Assembly (NCBI GenBank): GCA_011959105.1 | Contig: BLLU01000226.1 | Span: forward strand, 1-55,403 | Source: Lachnospiraceae bacterium | GTDB lineage: Bacteria > Bacillota > Clostridia > Lachnospirales > Lachnospiraceae | DNA: 55,403 bases | Direction: 5' to 3' | The notes under the pieces: generated by a model | What the model saw: only the letters and a program-made list of their open reading frames with translations | Databases searched by the model: none | Told to the model about the DNA's origin: nothing | Shown: positions 26,638 to 34,664 of the stretch, piece by piece | Layout: every line of letters starts with the position of its first letter | How positions within the stretch are numbered: the first letter of the stretch is position 1 | Position numbers and translations under genes: made by a program

Positions 26638-27630
26638 ATGTACAAAGCAGATGAGACAAGATATGATAAGATGCCATATAACCGATGCGGCAAAAGCGGG
26701 CTGAAGCTGCCGGCCCTCTCCCTGGGGATGTGGCACAACTTCGGGTCTGTCAATGATCTGGAGAATATGAAGAAGATTCTTTTTGAGGCATTTGACTGCG
26801 GCATTACCCATTTTGACCTGGCCAATAACTATGGCCCGGTATACGGGAGCGCGGAAGAAAATATGGGCAGAATCCTGAGATCGGATCTGATGCCCTACCG
26901 CAAAGAGATGGTGATATCCACCAAGGCAGGATATGATATGTGGAAGGGCCCCTACGGGGACGGGGGATCCCGTAAATATCTGATGACCAGCCTGGATGAA
27001 AGCCTGAAAAGGCTGGGGCTGGACTATGTGGACATTTTCTATCACCACAGACCGGATCCGGACACTCCCATGGAGGAGACCATGGCTGCTCTGGATCAGA
27101 TTGTGCGGTCAGGCAAGGCCTTGTATGTGGGGATATCCAATTACAACCGGGAGCAGACCCGGGAGGCTTGCCGCATTCTGCGGGAGCAGGGGACGCCGTT
27201 CATCATCAATCAGCTTTCCTATTCCATGCTGAACCGATGGATCGAGAGGGACGGAGTAAAGGATTATCTCTATGAAAACGGCATCGGATGCATTGCCTTC
27301 AGCCCTCTGGCCCAGGGTATCCTTACGGGCAAATACCTTGAGGGAATTCCTGCGGATTCCAGGGCAGGAAGCGGTAAAAGTCCCTTTCTGCGGGGCAGTG
27401 ATCTCTCCGAGGACACACTGGAGAAGGTGAGGGCTTTGCAGGAGATTGCCAGGGAGCGGGGCCAGTCCCTGACGCAGATGGCGCTGGCCTGGATTCTGCG
27501 GGACGGGAAAGTAGCATCCGTTCTGATCGGCGCCAGCAGGCCGGAGCAGATCCGGGAAAACTGCAGGGCGCTGGACAATATCATTTTCTCTTCGGAAGAA
27601 AGTGACAGAATAGATGAGATTCTGAGGTGA
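26638..27630 (+). CDS. Aldo/keto reductase (YghZ/GpR-like)
   Basis: A 330-aa NADPH-dependent carbonyl reductase. Catalytic tetrad segments are visible: Asp and Tyr in FDLANNYGP (about 57-65), Lys in VISTKAGYD and His in FYHHRPD. The C-terminal cofactor-binding stretch VLIGASRPEQIREN is typical. The motif DLANNYGPVYGSAEENMGR places it near L-glyceraldehyde 3-phosphate reductase, a detoxifying enzyme. The start at 26638 is fixed by AGGAGG (26628-26633). The true substrate cannot be read from sequence. Confidence 0.92.
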   Translation: MYKADETRYDKMPYNRCGKSGLKLPALSLGMWHNFGSVNDLENMKKILFEAFDCGITHFDLANNYGPVYGSAEENMGRILRSDLMPYRKEMVISTKAGYDMWKGPYGDGGSRKYLMTSLDESLKRLGLDYVDIFYHHRPDPDTPMEETMAALDQIVRSGKALYVGISNYNREQTREACRILREQGTPFIINQLSYSMLNRWIERDGVKDYLYENGIGCIAFSPLAQGILTGKYLEGIPADSRAGSGKSPFLRGSDLSEDTLEKVRALQEIARERGQSLTQMALAWILRDGKVASVLIGASRPEQIRENCRALDNIIFSSEESDRIDEILR

Positions 27631-27659
27631 GACGGGGAACCGTGAACGCCGTCAGACCA

Positions 27660-27685
27660 CCGAAGGGGCTTGACAGCCCCTTCGG
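27660..27685. terminator. Shared hairpin between convergent genes
   Basis: A perfect 11-bp stem, CCGAAGGGGCT with AGCCCCTTCGG, and a 4-nt loop. It lies between the aldo/keto reductase (+) and hsp20 (-). There is no good T-run on either side. Confidence 0.5.
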
Positions 27686-27693
27686 ATAGGACT

Positions 27694-28137
27694 CTATCCC
27701 TCAATGGGGATATAATGCTTTTTTTCCTCCACCGCCGCCGGCTGTTCCTTTGGAATATGGAAAGTCAGGATGCCGTTCTCGTACTTGGGGTGGATATCTT
27801 CCTCTCTCACATGGGTTCCCACATAGAAGCTGCGGCTCATGCTCCCGGCATAGCGTTCCCGCCTTACATAATTGCCGTTCTCGTTCTTTTCGTCCCGGTC
27901 CAGGCTCTTTTCCGCGCTGACAGTCAGTGCGCCGTTGTCAAGCCGCATCCGAATCTGGTCCTTTTTATAGCCGGGCAGGTCAATATCCACCACATAACCG
28001 TCCTCCGTCTCCTGGACATCGGTTTTCATCAGGTTTTTGGCGTTCTTGCCATACAGAGCCCTGTCGATCTCCGGGAATCCCAATTCCCCCATAAGACTGT
28101 CAAACAAATTCTCTCTGAAAATACTGGGCATCATCAT
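27694..28137 (-). CDS. Small heat shock protein, Hsp20/alpha-crystallin family
   Basis: A 147-aa ATP-independent holdase chaperone. The alpha-crystallin domain (about 38-135) includes YVVDIDLPGYKKDQIRM, the ALTVSAEKS strand and the terminal GILTFHIPK motif (about 121-129). It ends in an I-x-I-like IPI, which promotes oligomer contacts. The ATG at 28137 follows GAGGAG. The gene has a clear promoter that overlaps a CIRCE-like element, so it is probably repressed by HrcA at normal temperature. Confidence 0.95.
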   Translation of the reverse strand: MMMPSIFRENLFDSLMGELGFPEIDRALYGKNAKNLMKTDVQETEDGYVVDIDLPGYKKDQIRMRLDNGALTVSAEKSLDRDEKNENGNYVRRERYAGSMSRSFYVGTHVREEDIHPKYENGILTFHIPKEQPAAVEEKKHYIPIEG

Positions 28138-28246
28138 AAGTCATAACTCCTCTCTGTTTTATTATAGTCAGGCATTGCAGGTAAAATCGGCATGTTGTCT
28201 GCCGGAACAGGGTATAGAATCTTACTATTCCTCTTGTTCTATTAGT

Positions 28247-28275
28247 AATATAACACGTATTCTAGCACTCGTCAA
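28247..28275 (-). promoter_or_regulatory. hsp20 promoter
   Basis: On the minus strand: TTGACG (28270-28275), 17-bp spacer, TATATT (28247-28252). It gives a 5' UTR of about 100 nt. Confidence 0.75.
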
Positions 28276-28288
28276 CAGGGAGCGCTGA
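28262..28288. promoter_or_regulatory. CIRCE-like HrcA operator
   Basis: CTAGCACTC, 9-nt spacer, GAGCGCTGA. The CIRCE consensus is TTAGCACTC-N9-GAGTGCTAA, so the spacer is exact and three positions differ (one left, two right). It overlaps the hsp20 -35 box. Confidence 0.75.
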
Positions 28289-28434
28289 TAAATTAATAAA
28301 ATTTCTGTGAAATCCCCTAAATTTGATTATGGAGTCTCTGAGTGTAAAGTATTCCCTGCATGGCGGGAATGATACAAGGTAATTCATACCCGTTGCCCAT
28401 GATAGAGGTAAGAAAACAAAAAGCAAAATAGTTA

Positions 28435-28466
28435 TTGACATCTAAGTGAGGTTAGCATATACTAAC
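28435..28466 (+). promoter_or_regulatory. feo operon promoter with DtxR-like operator
   Basis: TTGACA (28435-28440), 17-bp spacer, TATACT (28458-28463). The -10 lies inside the near-palindrome GTTAGCATATACTAAC (28451-28466), which resembles iron/manganese-dependent DtxR-family boxes. A metal-loaded repressor there would block the promoter. Confidence 0.75.
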
Positions 28467-28540
28467 TAATGAGACAGGAAATAAATTACAAATCGGTAAA
28501 TGTCCGATACCCAGAAGGTAATTGAAAAGGAGGAGTCATT

Positions 28541-28750
28541 ATGCCCTTGACAATGGCAAAAGAAGGTGAAGTAAATGTGATCAGGAAAGTCGGAGGCCGG
28601 GAGGAGACCCGCAGGTTTCTGGAGGGGCTGGGCTTTGTAGCAGGCGGACTGGTGACAGTGGTCTCCGCCATGGGCGGCAATGTGATCGTCAATGTGAAGG
28701 AAGCGCGGGTGGCCATAGGGAAGGATATGGCCCGCAAGATTCTGATATGA
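28541..28750 (+). CDS. feoA: FeoA domain protein (first copy)
   Basis: A 69-aa SH3-like FeoA protein, the small cytosolic partner of the FeoB ferrous iron transporter. The family pattern is seen in RRFLEGLGFVAGGLVTVVS and the closing VAIGKDMARKILI. It starts after AAAAGGAGGAG. It is the first gene of the feoA-feoA-feoB-Cys-rich operon and is under a DtxR-like box, so it should be expressed when iron is scarce. Confidence 0.9.
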   Translation: MPLTMAKEGEVNVIRKVGGREETRRFLEGLGFVAGGLVTVVSAMGGNVIVNVKEARVAIGKDMARKILI

Positions 28751-28844
28751 AGACGGACAGTTGTGAAAACGGTCTGATTGGACAAAAGGGATTTCGCGAT
28801 TGCTTTTTGTTTGATGTTAGAAGGAAGAGAAAGGAGAGGCATGT

Positions 28845-29066
28845 ATGAGGACATTGAGGGAAGTGCCTGTAGGCGGGACGGCTATCGTGAAGAAGCTGGC
28901 GGGAGAAGGCCCCGTGAGGCGCAGGATCATGGACATGGGCATTACCAGGGGAGTGGAAGTGTATGTCAGGAAAGTGGCTCCGTTGGGGGATCCCCTGGAG
29001 GTGACAGTCAGGGGGTATGAACTTTCCCTGCGGAAGGCGGATGCGGAGATGATTCAGGTGGAGTAA
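28845..29066 (+). CDS. feoA: FeoA domain protein (second copy)
   Basis: A 73-aa FeoA-family protein. Typical features are VPVGGTAIVKKL at the start, RRRIMDMGITRGVEVYV in the middle and the terminal LSLRKADAEMIQV. It is clearly diverged from the first FeoA copy. Two FeoA proteins upstream of FeoB are common in Clostridia. The start at 28845 follows AAAGGAGAGG. It is separated from feoB by 60 nt containing a second DtxR-like box. Confidence 0.92.
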   Translation: MRTLREVPVGGTAIVKKLAGEGPVRRRIMDMGITRGVEVYVRKVAPLGDPLEVTVRGYELSLRKADAEMIQVE

Positions 29067-29081
29067 ATTTTTGCACGTTGG

Positions 29082-29095
29082 TTAGTTTGTACTAA
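29082..29095. promoter_or_regulatory. Second DtxR-like box, before feoB
   Basis: TTAGTTTGTACTAA, a perfect 5-bp inverted repeat (TTAGT/ACTAA) with a 4-nt centre, like the box at 28451-28466. A weak -35 (TTGCAC, 29071-29076) precedes it, so feoB may have its own metal-regulated promoter. Confidence 0.6.
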
Positions 29096-29126
29096 TAAAA
29101 GTAAGAGATATAGAAGGAGGAAGAAC

Positions 29127-31499
29127 ATGTCTGTAAAAATTGCGCTGGCAGGCAATCCCAACTGCGGCAAGACCACATTATTTAATGCTTTGACCGGCTC
29201 CAACCAGTTTGTGGGCAACTGGCCGGGGGTGACGGTGGAGAAAAAGGACGGCAGGCTGAAAGATACGTTTGGCTCCCGGGAGGCTGTTATTATAGATCTG
29301 CCGGGCATTTACTCCCTGTCTCCCTATACTCTGGAGGAAGTGGTGGCTCGGGATTATCTGACCGGCCAGCGGCCCGACGCTGTCTTAAACATAGTGGACG
29401 GCACCAATCTGGAGCGGAACCTGTACCTGTCCACCCAACTGCTGGAACTGGGTATTCCTTTGGTCATGGCGGTAAACATGGCGGATGTGCTGGAGAAAAG
29501 CGGCGTCAAAATCCATACGGAAAAGCTGTCCCAAAAGCTGGGTTGCCCGGTGATTAAAATCTCCGCCCTGAAGGGAACCGGCGTGGACGAGGCAGTGCGG
29601 AAAGCCATATCTGCAGCCGTGGAGAAAAAATCCACAGCCCCGGTACATATATTTGACGCTGCCATTGAGGGCGCCATCGGGACCGTAACCGAAAAACTGG
29701 AAGGCGCGGTGCCGGAGGAACAAAAAAGATTTTACGGCATCAAACTGTTGGAGCGGGATCCTAAAATTTCCACACAGTTTGCCAATATTTCGGAGGTGGA
29801 GGCGGAGGCCGCAAAACTGGAAAAAGCCTATGAGGATGATATGGAGAGCATTATCACCAACGCCCGCTACGAGTACATCGCTTCTGTCATGGAGGACTGC
29901 TGTACCAGGAAAAGCAAAGGTGGTTTAAGCATTTCCGACAGGATTGACCGAGTGGTCACCAACAGGTGGGCAGCGCTGCCTCTCTTTGCGGCGGTGATGG
30001 TTCTGGTGTACTATATTTCTATCTCTACGGTGGGGACCTGGGCTACGGACTGGACCAATGACGGATTGTTTGGAGAAGGCTTCCATTTCCTGGGTATCAG
30101 CGGAACTTATGACGAAGACACGGCAGCCTATGCCCGGGAAAAGGTCTGGACCCGGGAGGTCAGGGCGGCCATAGACGGGGCTGCCGATGCAGGCGTGCCA
30201 GGCAGTGAGGAACTCCTGAGAGCTCTGGGGGAAGAGGATTTGGGTGGGTTTGCGGAGGCATACGGCATTTATGGCGCTTCCCTGGAAAAAGCCGGGTTTG
30301 ATATTTCCCGCATGGTGGACGCTGCCCTGGATGGGGCGCCGGATCCTGCCGCTTACGGCCTGTGGGTTCCCGGCATACCGGTGCTGGCGGCGGAGGGGCT
30401 GGAAAAAGCCGATTGTGCCCCCTGGCTGCAGAGCCTGATCGTGGAGGGCATCATCGGAGGCGTGGGAGCCGTGCTGGGTTTTGTGCCCCAGATGCTGGTG
30501 TTGTTTGGGTTTCTGGCATTTCTGGAGGCATGCGGTTATATGGCCAGGGTGGCGTTTATTATGGACCGGATTTTCCGCAGGTTCGGACTTTCCGGCAAAT
30601 CCTTTATCCCCATGCTGATCGGCTCCGGATGCGGCGTGCCCGGCATCATGGCCTCCCGGACCATTGAGAGCGACAGGGACCGCAAGATGACCATTATGAC
30701 CACTACTTTCATTCCCTGCGGCGCCAAGATGCCCATTATCGCACTGATCGCCGCCGCTCTGTTTGACAATGCCTGGTGGCTGGCCCCCAGCGCCTATTTT
30801 ATCGGCGTGGCCGCCATCATATGTTCCGGTATTCTTCTGAAAAAGACCAAAATGTTTGCGGGAGATCCGACCCCCTTTGTCATGGAACTGCCCGCCTACC
30901 ACTGGCCCACGGTGGGCAATGTGCTGCGGAGCATGTGGGAGAGGGGCTGGTCTTTTATCAGGAAGGCGGGTACCATTATTCTCCTGTCCTCCATGGCCAT
31001 ATGGGCGGGCTCCCGCTTCGGCGCAGTGGATGGACGCCTGCTGTTTGACGGGGAGATGGAACTTGAGAACAGTGTTCTGGGGATCATCGGCGGGGGCCTC
31101 AGTTGGATTTTTGCTCCCCTGGGGTTTGGCAGCATCCGCGCCACCATCGCAACCATTATGGGGCTGGTGGCCAAAGAGGAGGTAGTGGGCGTGTTCGGTG
31201 TGCTGGACTTTGAGGGCATGTCCCGTCTGGCGGCTTACTCCTTCCTGGTGTTTAACTTGCTGTGCGCACCCTGCTTTGCAGCCATGGGCGCCATCCGGCG
31301 GGAGATGAACCATGCAAAATGGTTCTGGTTTGCCATCGGGTATCAGTGCGGCCTGGCCTATGTGGCCTCCCTGTGTATCTATCAGATCGGCATGTTCTTT
31401 ACAGGGGCCTTCGGAATTGGTACAATAATAGCATTCCTGCTGCTGGCCGGCTTTCTGTATCTGCTCTGCAGGCCCGGCAGGGAATCAGCGGAACTATAA
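29127..31499 (+). CDS. feoB: Ferrous iron transporter FeoB
   Basis: A 790-aa Fe(II) membrane transporter with an N-terminal G domain. G motifs: GNPNCGKTT (9-17), DLPGIYSL (about 57-64), NMAD (about 118-121) and SALKGTG (about 146-152). The membrane part contains the two gate-like repeats, including GCGVPGIMASRT and CGAKMPI. An insertion of about 130 residues (about 305-437) separates the first and second membrane helices. The last codons (ESAEL-stop) overlap the start of a structured repeat element. The start at 29127 follows AAGGAGGAAG. Confidence 0.96.
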   Translation: MSVKIALAGNPNCGKTTLFNALTGSNQFVGNWPGVTVEKKDGRLKDTFGSREAVIIDLPGIYSLSPYTLEEVVARDYLTGQRPDAVLNIVDGTNLERNLYLSTQLLELGIPLVMAVNMADVLEKSGVKIHTEKLSQKLGCPVIKISALKGTGVDEAVRKAISAAVEKKSTAPVHIFDAAIEGAIGTVTEKLEGAVPEEQKRFYGIKLLERDPKISTQFANISEVEAEAAKLEKAYEDDMESIITNARYEYIASVMEDCCTRKSKGGLSISDRIDRVVTNRWAALPLFAAVMVLVYYISISTVGTWATDWTNDGLFGEGFHFLGISGTYDEDTAAYAREKVWTREVRAAIDGAADAGVPGSEELLRALGEEDLGGFAEAYGIYGASLEKAGFDISRMVDAALDGAPDPAAYGLWVPGIPVLAAEGLEKADCAPWLQSLIVEGIIGGVGAVLGFVPQMLVLFGFLAFLEACGYMARVAFIMDRIFRRFGLSGKSFIPMLIGSGCGVPGIMASRTIESDRDRKMTIMTTTFIPCGAKMPIIALIAAALFDNAWWLAPSAYFIGVAAIICSGILLKKTKMFAGDPTPFVMELPAYHWPTVGNVLRSMWERGWSFIRKAGTIILLSSMAIWAGSRFGAVDGRLLFDGEMELENSVLGIIGGGLSWIFAPLGFGSIRATIATIMGLVAKEEVVGVFGVLDFEGMSRLAAYSFLVFNLLCAPCFAAMGAIRREMNHAKWFWFAIGYQCGLAYVASLCIYQIGMFFTGAFGIGTIIAFLLLAGFLYLLCRPGRESAEL

Positions 31500-31608
31500 A
31501 CAGCGGATTCCCGGAGGTGCACTGATGCATACGGAGACGCCCAGGCGGCGCCGTATGCATCATGGGTAAAGTGTACCGGAGGGAATCAGCGGAACTATAA
31601 ATAGGAGG
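31480..31608 (+). repeat. Structured repeat element between feoB and the Cys-rich gene
   Basis: One unit of the same family as 1651-1876, with period 101 nt (GCGGAACT at 31488 and 31589). Stems: P1 GATTCCC 31506-31512 with 31581-31587; P2 GGTGCACT 31516-31523 with AGTGTACC 31570-31577; P3 31524-31534 with 31551-31561, 11 perfect pairs. A leading GGGAATC (31480-31486) could pair with the same GATTCCC, giving a mutually exclusive fold. It ends 8 nt after GCGGAACT in AGGAGG for the next gene. Confidence 0.85.
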
Positions 31609-31615
31609 TCAAGGA

Positions 31616-31750
31616 ATGGGTACGATACTTGTTTTGGCGGCGCTGGCCGTCCTTGTAGGTCTGATCATCAGGGGCATGGTGCGGGATCGGAAAAACGGGA
31701 AGTCCCCCAAATGCGGCGGGGACTGTGGCCGCTGCGGCGGCTGTCATTAG
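31616..31750 (+). CDS. FeoB-associated Cys-rich membrane protein
   Basis: A 44-aa protein. One membrane helix (about 3-20) is followed by a basic segment and a cysteine cluster, C-GGD-C-GR-C-GG-C-H, at the C-terminus. This matches the small FeoB-associated Cys-rich proteins found after feoB in Clostridia, which may replace FeoC and may bind iron or an Fe-S cluster. The start is 116 nt after feoB, with AGGAGG provided by the end of the structured repeat. The iron operon appears to end here. Confidence 0.85.
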   Translation: MGTILVLAALAVLVGLIIRGMVRDRKNGKSPKCGGDCGRCGGCH

Positions 31751-31773
31751 TTAGTAAGAAAAGGGATTTTGAA

Positions 31774-32241
31774 ATGATTATCAGACAATATCAACCAACA
31801 GACTGCAAAGAATTGGCAGAACTTTTTTATAATACGATTCATACAGTGAACGCAAAAGATTACACAAAAGAGCAATTAGACGTATGGGCAACAGGACAGG
31901 TAGATCTGAAAAAATGGAATCGGTCACTTCAAGAGCATTTCAGTATTGTTGCAGTTGATGATGTGATTGTAGGATTTGGAGATATGGATAAGACAGGTTA
32001 TCTTGACCATTTATATGTTCATCCAGATTATCAAGGAAAAGGAATTGCCACTGCCATATGTAATCAGTTGGAATCGGCAGTAAAAGAGAATATTGTTACT
32101 CATGCTTCCATAACAGCAAGAACCTTTTTTGAAAAAAGAGGATATAAAGTTGTTAAAGAACAGCAGGTAGAGCGACAAGGAATTTTTTTGACGAATTTTG
32201 TTATGATAAAGGAGCGAAACTTTCAAGTTGCAGAATTGTAG
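31774..32241 (+). CDS. GNAT family N-acetyltransferase
   Basis: A 155-aa acetyltransferase that would transfer acetyl from acetyl-CoA to an unknown amine. The core strand and acetyl-CoA loop are YLDHLYVHPDYQGKGIATAIC (about 72-92), with the conserved Q/G-x-G-K/I-A pattern. The late motif FFEKRGYKVV (about 113-122) is typical. It resembles YafP-like acetyltransferases. The start at 31774 follows AAAAGGG with 8-nt spacing. Codon use is AT-rich, unlike feoB just upstream, suggesting acquisition by transfer. Confidence 0.88.
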   Translation: MIIRQYQPTDCKELAELFYNTIHTVNAKDYTKEQLDVWATGQVDLKKWNRSLQEHFSIVAVDDVIVGFGDMDKTGYLDHLYVHPDYQGKGIATAICNQLESAVKENIVTHASITARTFFEKRGYKVVKEQQVERQGIFLTNFVMIKERNFQVAEL

Positions 32242-32337
32242 CCAAAAGAAAACGGAATAACCGCTGCTGTCCGTGGAGGGTGGCGGCCACCCTCCGACAG
32301 GACCATCAAGCAGATAGGGCACAGTATCCATTGTTGC

Positions 32338-32808
32338 CTACTCATTTCTATTATCCTTCGTTTGAGACAATTTCTCATTCATTTTTCTTACATTATATCT
32401 GCCTATACCAAACTGTATTATCCATATAACTACAAAAATTAAAGCGAAAATCCCAAAATAAATTAAAAATCCAACTACACTATGCTCCATCCAATATGCA
32501 AAATAAGCGATTGGCAGCATTATTACTGAAATAATTGAAAAGTAAATTCCTGTCTGCTTTACAATGCTCCAACGATCCATTTCCCATATTACTGAACTTG
32601 CCGCAAATCCCACACCTAATATTCCACAAAGAATTGTTTGCAAAATGACAGCATTAATTTCATTTCCCATAAGTGATATGAGTTTGGGGACACAAGGCGA
32701 GTAATATCCATTTGCCCAACCAAGAGAAATCAAGATTGTAATTAAATAGCCCATTGTAATTCCAAGTGGAAAACCTAAAAGACTACGCTTAATAATTTTC
32801 TTTTTCAT
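32338..32808 (-). CDS. DUF3021 family membrane protein (LytTR partner)
   Basis: A 156-aa protein with four predicted membrane helices (about 12-35, 50-72, 82-103 and 112-135) and a charged C-terminal tail. DUF3021 proteins are typically encoded next to a LytTR regulator. In streptococcal LytTR systems such as HdrRM and BrsRM, the membrane partner restrains the regulator. Here the LytTR gene lies immediately upstream. The ATG at 32808 is preferred because GAGGTG stands 6 nt before it; an ATG at 32817 would overlap that site. Confidence 0.85.
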   Translation of the reverse strand: MKKKIIKRSLLGFPLGITMGYLITILISLGWANGYYSPCVPKLISLMGNEINAVILQTILCGILGVGFAASSVIWEMDRWSIVKQTGIYFSIISVIMLPIAYFAYWMEHSVVGFLIYFGIFALIFVVIWIIQFGIGRYNVRKMNEKLSQTKDNRNE

Positions 32809-32818
32809 AACATTCACC

Positions 32819-33259
32819 TCATATTCCTAATATCTTTTTTAGTCTTGGAACATAGCGTCTGGATACATATGTTGTTATTCCATTTGACAATTTAACGCAA
32901 ATTGTACCTGTAAAACTCAAGTCAAAATTATTGACTTTTTTTAAGTTTATAATTTCTGAATTTGATATACGAATGAATTGATTAGAGGGTAATCGATTTT
33001 CTATCTCATATAACCTAAGTCGAAGAATATATTCCCCTTTGTTAGTAACTGCAAAAACTTTTCCAGAATTTGCGTAAATACGAATCAAATCTGTCTGTTC
33101 CAATATTTCAATTTTTTCATCTTTATGACCAGAAATTATTTGTGAGGCATCTTCTGAAAGTTTTTTTACAATGTTGCTCACATCTTCTGTCATTGAAGCA
33201 GTCAGTATAATTACTTTGGGGTCGATATATGAACTGTCAATTTTAATTTCGACCTGCAT
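32819..33259 (-). CDS. LytTR-domain transcriptional regulator
   Basis: A 146-aa regulator with no receiver domain. The C-terminal LytTR DNA-binding domain (about 50-146) contains ILRLRLYEIENRLPSNQFIR, the conserved ISNSEIINL and the closing SRRYVPRLKK. The N-terminal 45 residues are a short region common to LytTR proteins paired with DUF3021. The ATG at 33259 follows AAGGAGGTG; a GTG three codons upstream would lie in that site. With its membrane partner it probably forms an autoregulated module whose inducing signal is unknown. Confidence 0.88.
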   Translation of the reverse strand: MQVEIKIDSSYIDPKVIILTASMTEDVSNIVKKLSEDASQIISGHKDEKIEILEQTDLIRIYANSGKVFAVTNKGEYILRLRLYEIENRLPSNQFIRISNSEIINLKKVNNFDLSFTGTICVKLSNGITTYVSRRYVPRLKKILGI

Positions 33260-33293
33260 GATAATCACCTCCTTCTTTTTTACTTACAATGTC

Positions 33294-33322
33294 ATTATAA
33301 GTAAAGCAGATAATGGTTTCAA
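33294..33322 (-). promoter_or_regulatory. Promoter of the LytTR-DUF3021 operon
   Basis: On the minus strand: TTGAAA (33317-33322), 17-bp spacer, TATAAT (33294-33299), 35 nt before the LytTR start. AGTTG/CAACT inverted copies lie just upstream (33335-33360) and may belong to a regulator site. Confidence 0.7.
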
Positions 33323-33427
33323 TGGATTTGCGATAGTTGGTTGATTTCAAAACACAACTGGTCAAAAATCTGTTCTGAGTTCTTAATATGAATAGCGGCA
33401 GAGAGTTCTCCCTGCCGCCTTTTTAAC

Positions 33428-33805
33428 TTATGCAAAGATAATTTCCTTTTCTACAATTTCCTTTGCACACGCTTGTATGTTATTTATCCGCTGCACCCAT
33501 TCTAAGGCGTTTTCTGCTTTTAACTGCTCCGTGATACCCTGCGCCCGTTTCATCTGCGCTGTAAGTCTTTCCATACGCTCCTGCGCTTGTTTATCTATAT
33601 CGGCAAGGTAAGTGTTCAGCTTGCCGCTTATAAGTAGCGTTGTGTATGTATTTCTTCGATATTCTTTCAGATACCGCAAGTGTCGCTGTCCTCACAAACC
33701 GATAGGCTGTTCTTTTTCGGCTGGTAAGATAAGACAAGGAATATAATAATCTCCTTGCAGTTCATACCGCAGACCATTTTTATCATCGTAAATATACTTG
33801 TCCAT
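33428..33805 (-). pseudogene. tnpV: tnpV transposon protein, interrupted by an in-frame TGA
   Basis: The reading frame of a TnpV protein (about 125 codons) is complete from ATG at 33805, after AACGGAGGA, to the stop at 33428. One TGA at 33692-33694 interrupts it at codon 38, where the family context (PIGL-W-GQRHLRYL) suggests Trp TGG. The rest, including SGKLNTYLADIDKQAQERM and ITEQLKAENALEWV, is intact. TnpV is encoded on Tn4451-like and related clostridial elements, so this marks a decayed mobile element. No tnpX-type recombinase is present. Confidence 0.8.
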
Positions 33806-34082
33806 TGAAAAATCCTCCGTTATGATATATTCGCACATACATCACAGTTCTCCGATTGCCACACTAAGTTATATCTTGTTATGAGATTTTCTTGCCCTTG
33901 CATTTGCCCTTATGAGCAATGAGGAAAAGAGTAAACTTGTGTGTTACCGTATAAAGAGATAAAGCGAACACATTGCGATAAATCCTTTGTTTTCAAGGTT
34001 TTTGGAGGATTTTATTAAAACACTGTAACCTCTGTTGAGAGGTCATAATTTACTGATATTCAAATTCACATTTGTCAGTTCA

Positions 34083-34664
34083 TTATTCATTCAGCAAATC
34101 TTTGACAGTGCTCCAATCAATCACCGGAACATTATGCGCACCGGAAGAAGTTTTTTTACTTTTTGCAGTGAGTTTTACCACGTTCCACACCAGACATATT
34201 ATGGCAGCCGCCACACCTAAAGCTAAAATTCCTGCTGCTGCAGAAAGGGTCAAATACTCCATGTCAGTAAAATAGTGTCCAAGCACAGCGATGATACTGA
34301 TAACTCCACTCACCACCAGGCAGACAATCGGATTCTCAAACATTTTCTTTTTCAGACCCGATACCGCCCATGACTGGGGCTGGCTGCAATGAGGACATTT
34401 ATCACAAAAATCAGTTGTAAATATATTCTTCTCCACGGCATTCTTATGAGTATCCTTTATTTTCCGAACAAGATTTTCATGGGCCCGTCTGCGCAGTTTT
34501 TCCTCACGCTCATCGTTTAATGTCTTAAAATTGCTGTTATCCGTAGCTTCCATGCCCATAATAACCGCTTTCAGTGAACCGCTGTGTTTCCCGCAGTGTT
34601 CACATTGAAATGAATATGGCACTTCTGCCTTCTCGCTCCTTGTGTGCCGATAATAAGTTCCCAT
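34083..34664 (-). CDS. Zinc-ribbon-like protein with two membrane helices
   Basis: A 193-aa protein of unknown function. Two CxxC pairs, CEHC (about 21-24) and CPHC (about 90-93, preceded by FCDKC), suggest a zinc ribbon split by a charged helical segment (about 45-80). Two membrane helices follow (about 110-130 and 138-165), then a polar tail. The ATG at 34664 follows AAAGAGAGG. It lies in the AT-rich island and points away from the truncated gene at the island edge. I cannot assign a role. Confidence 0.7.
   Translation of the reverse strand: MGTYYRHTRSEKAEVPYSFQCEHCGKHSGSLKAVIMGMEATDNSNFKTLNDEREEKLRRRAHENLVRKIKDTHKNAVEKNIFTTDFCDKCPHCSQPQSWAVSGLKKKMFENPIVCLVVSGVISIIAVLGHYFTDMEYLTLSAAAGILALGVAAAIICLVWNVVKLTAKSKKTSSGAHNVPVIDWSTVKDLLNE

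Noticed and set aside
33692..33694. TGA in tnpV read as Trp or selenocysteine
   Set aside because: TGA ends many other genes here, no SECIS-like structure is evident and TnpV is not a selenoprotein family.
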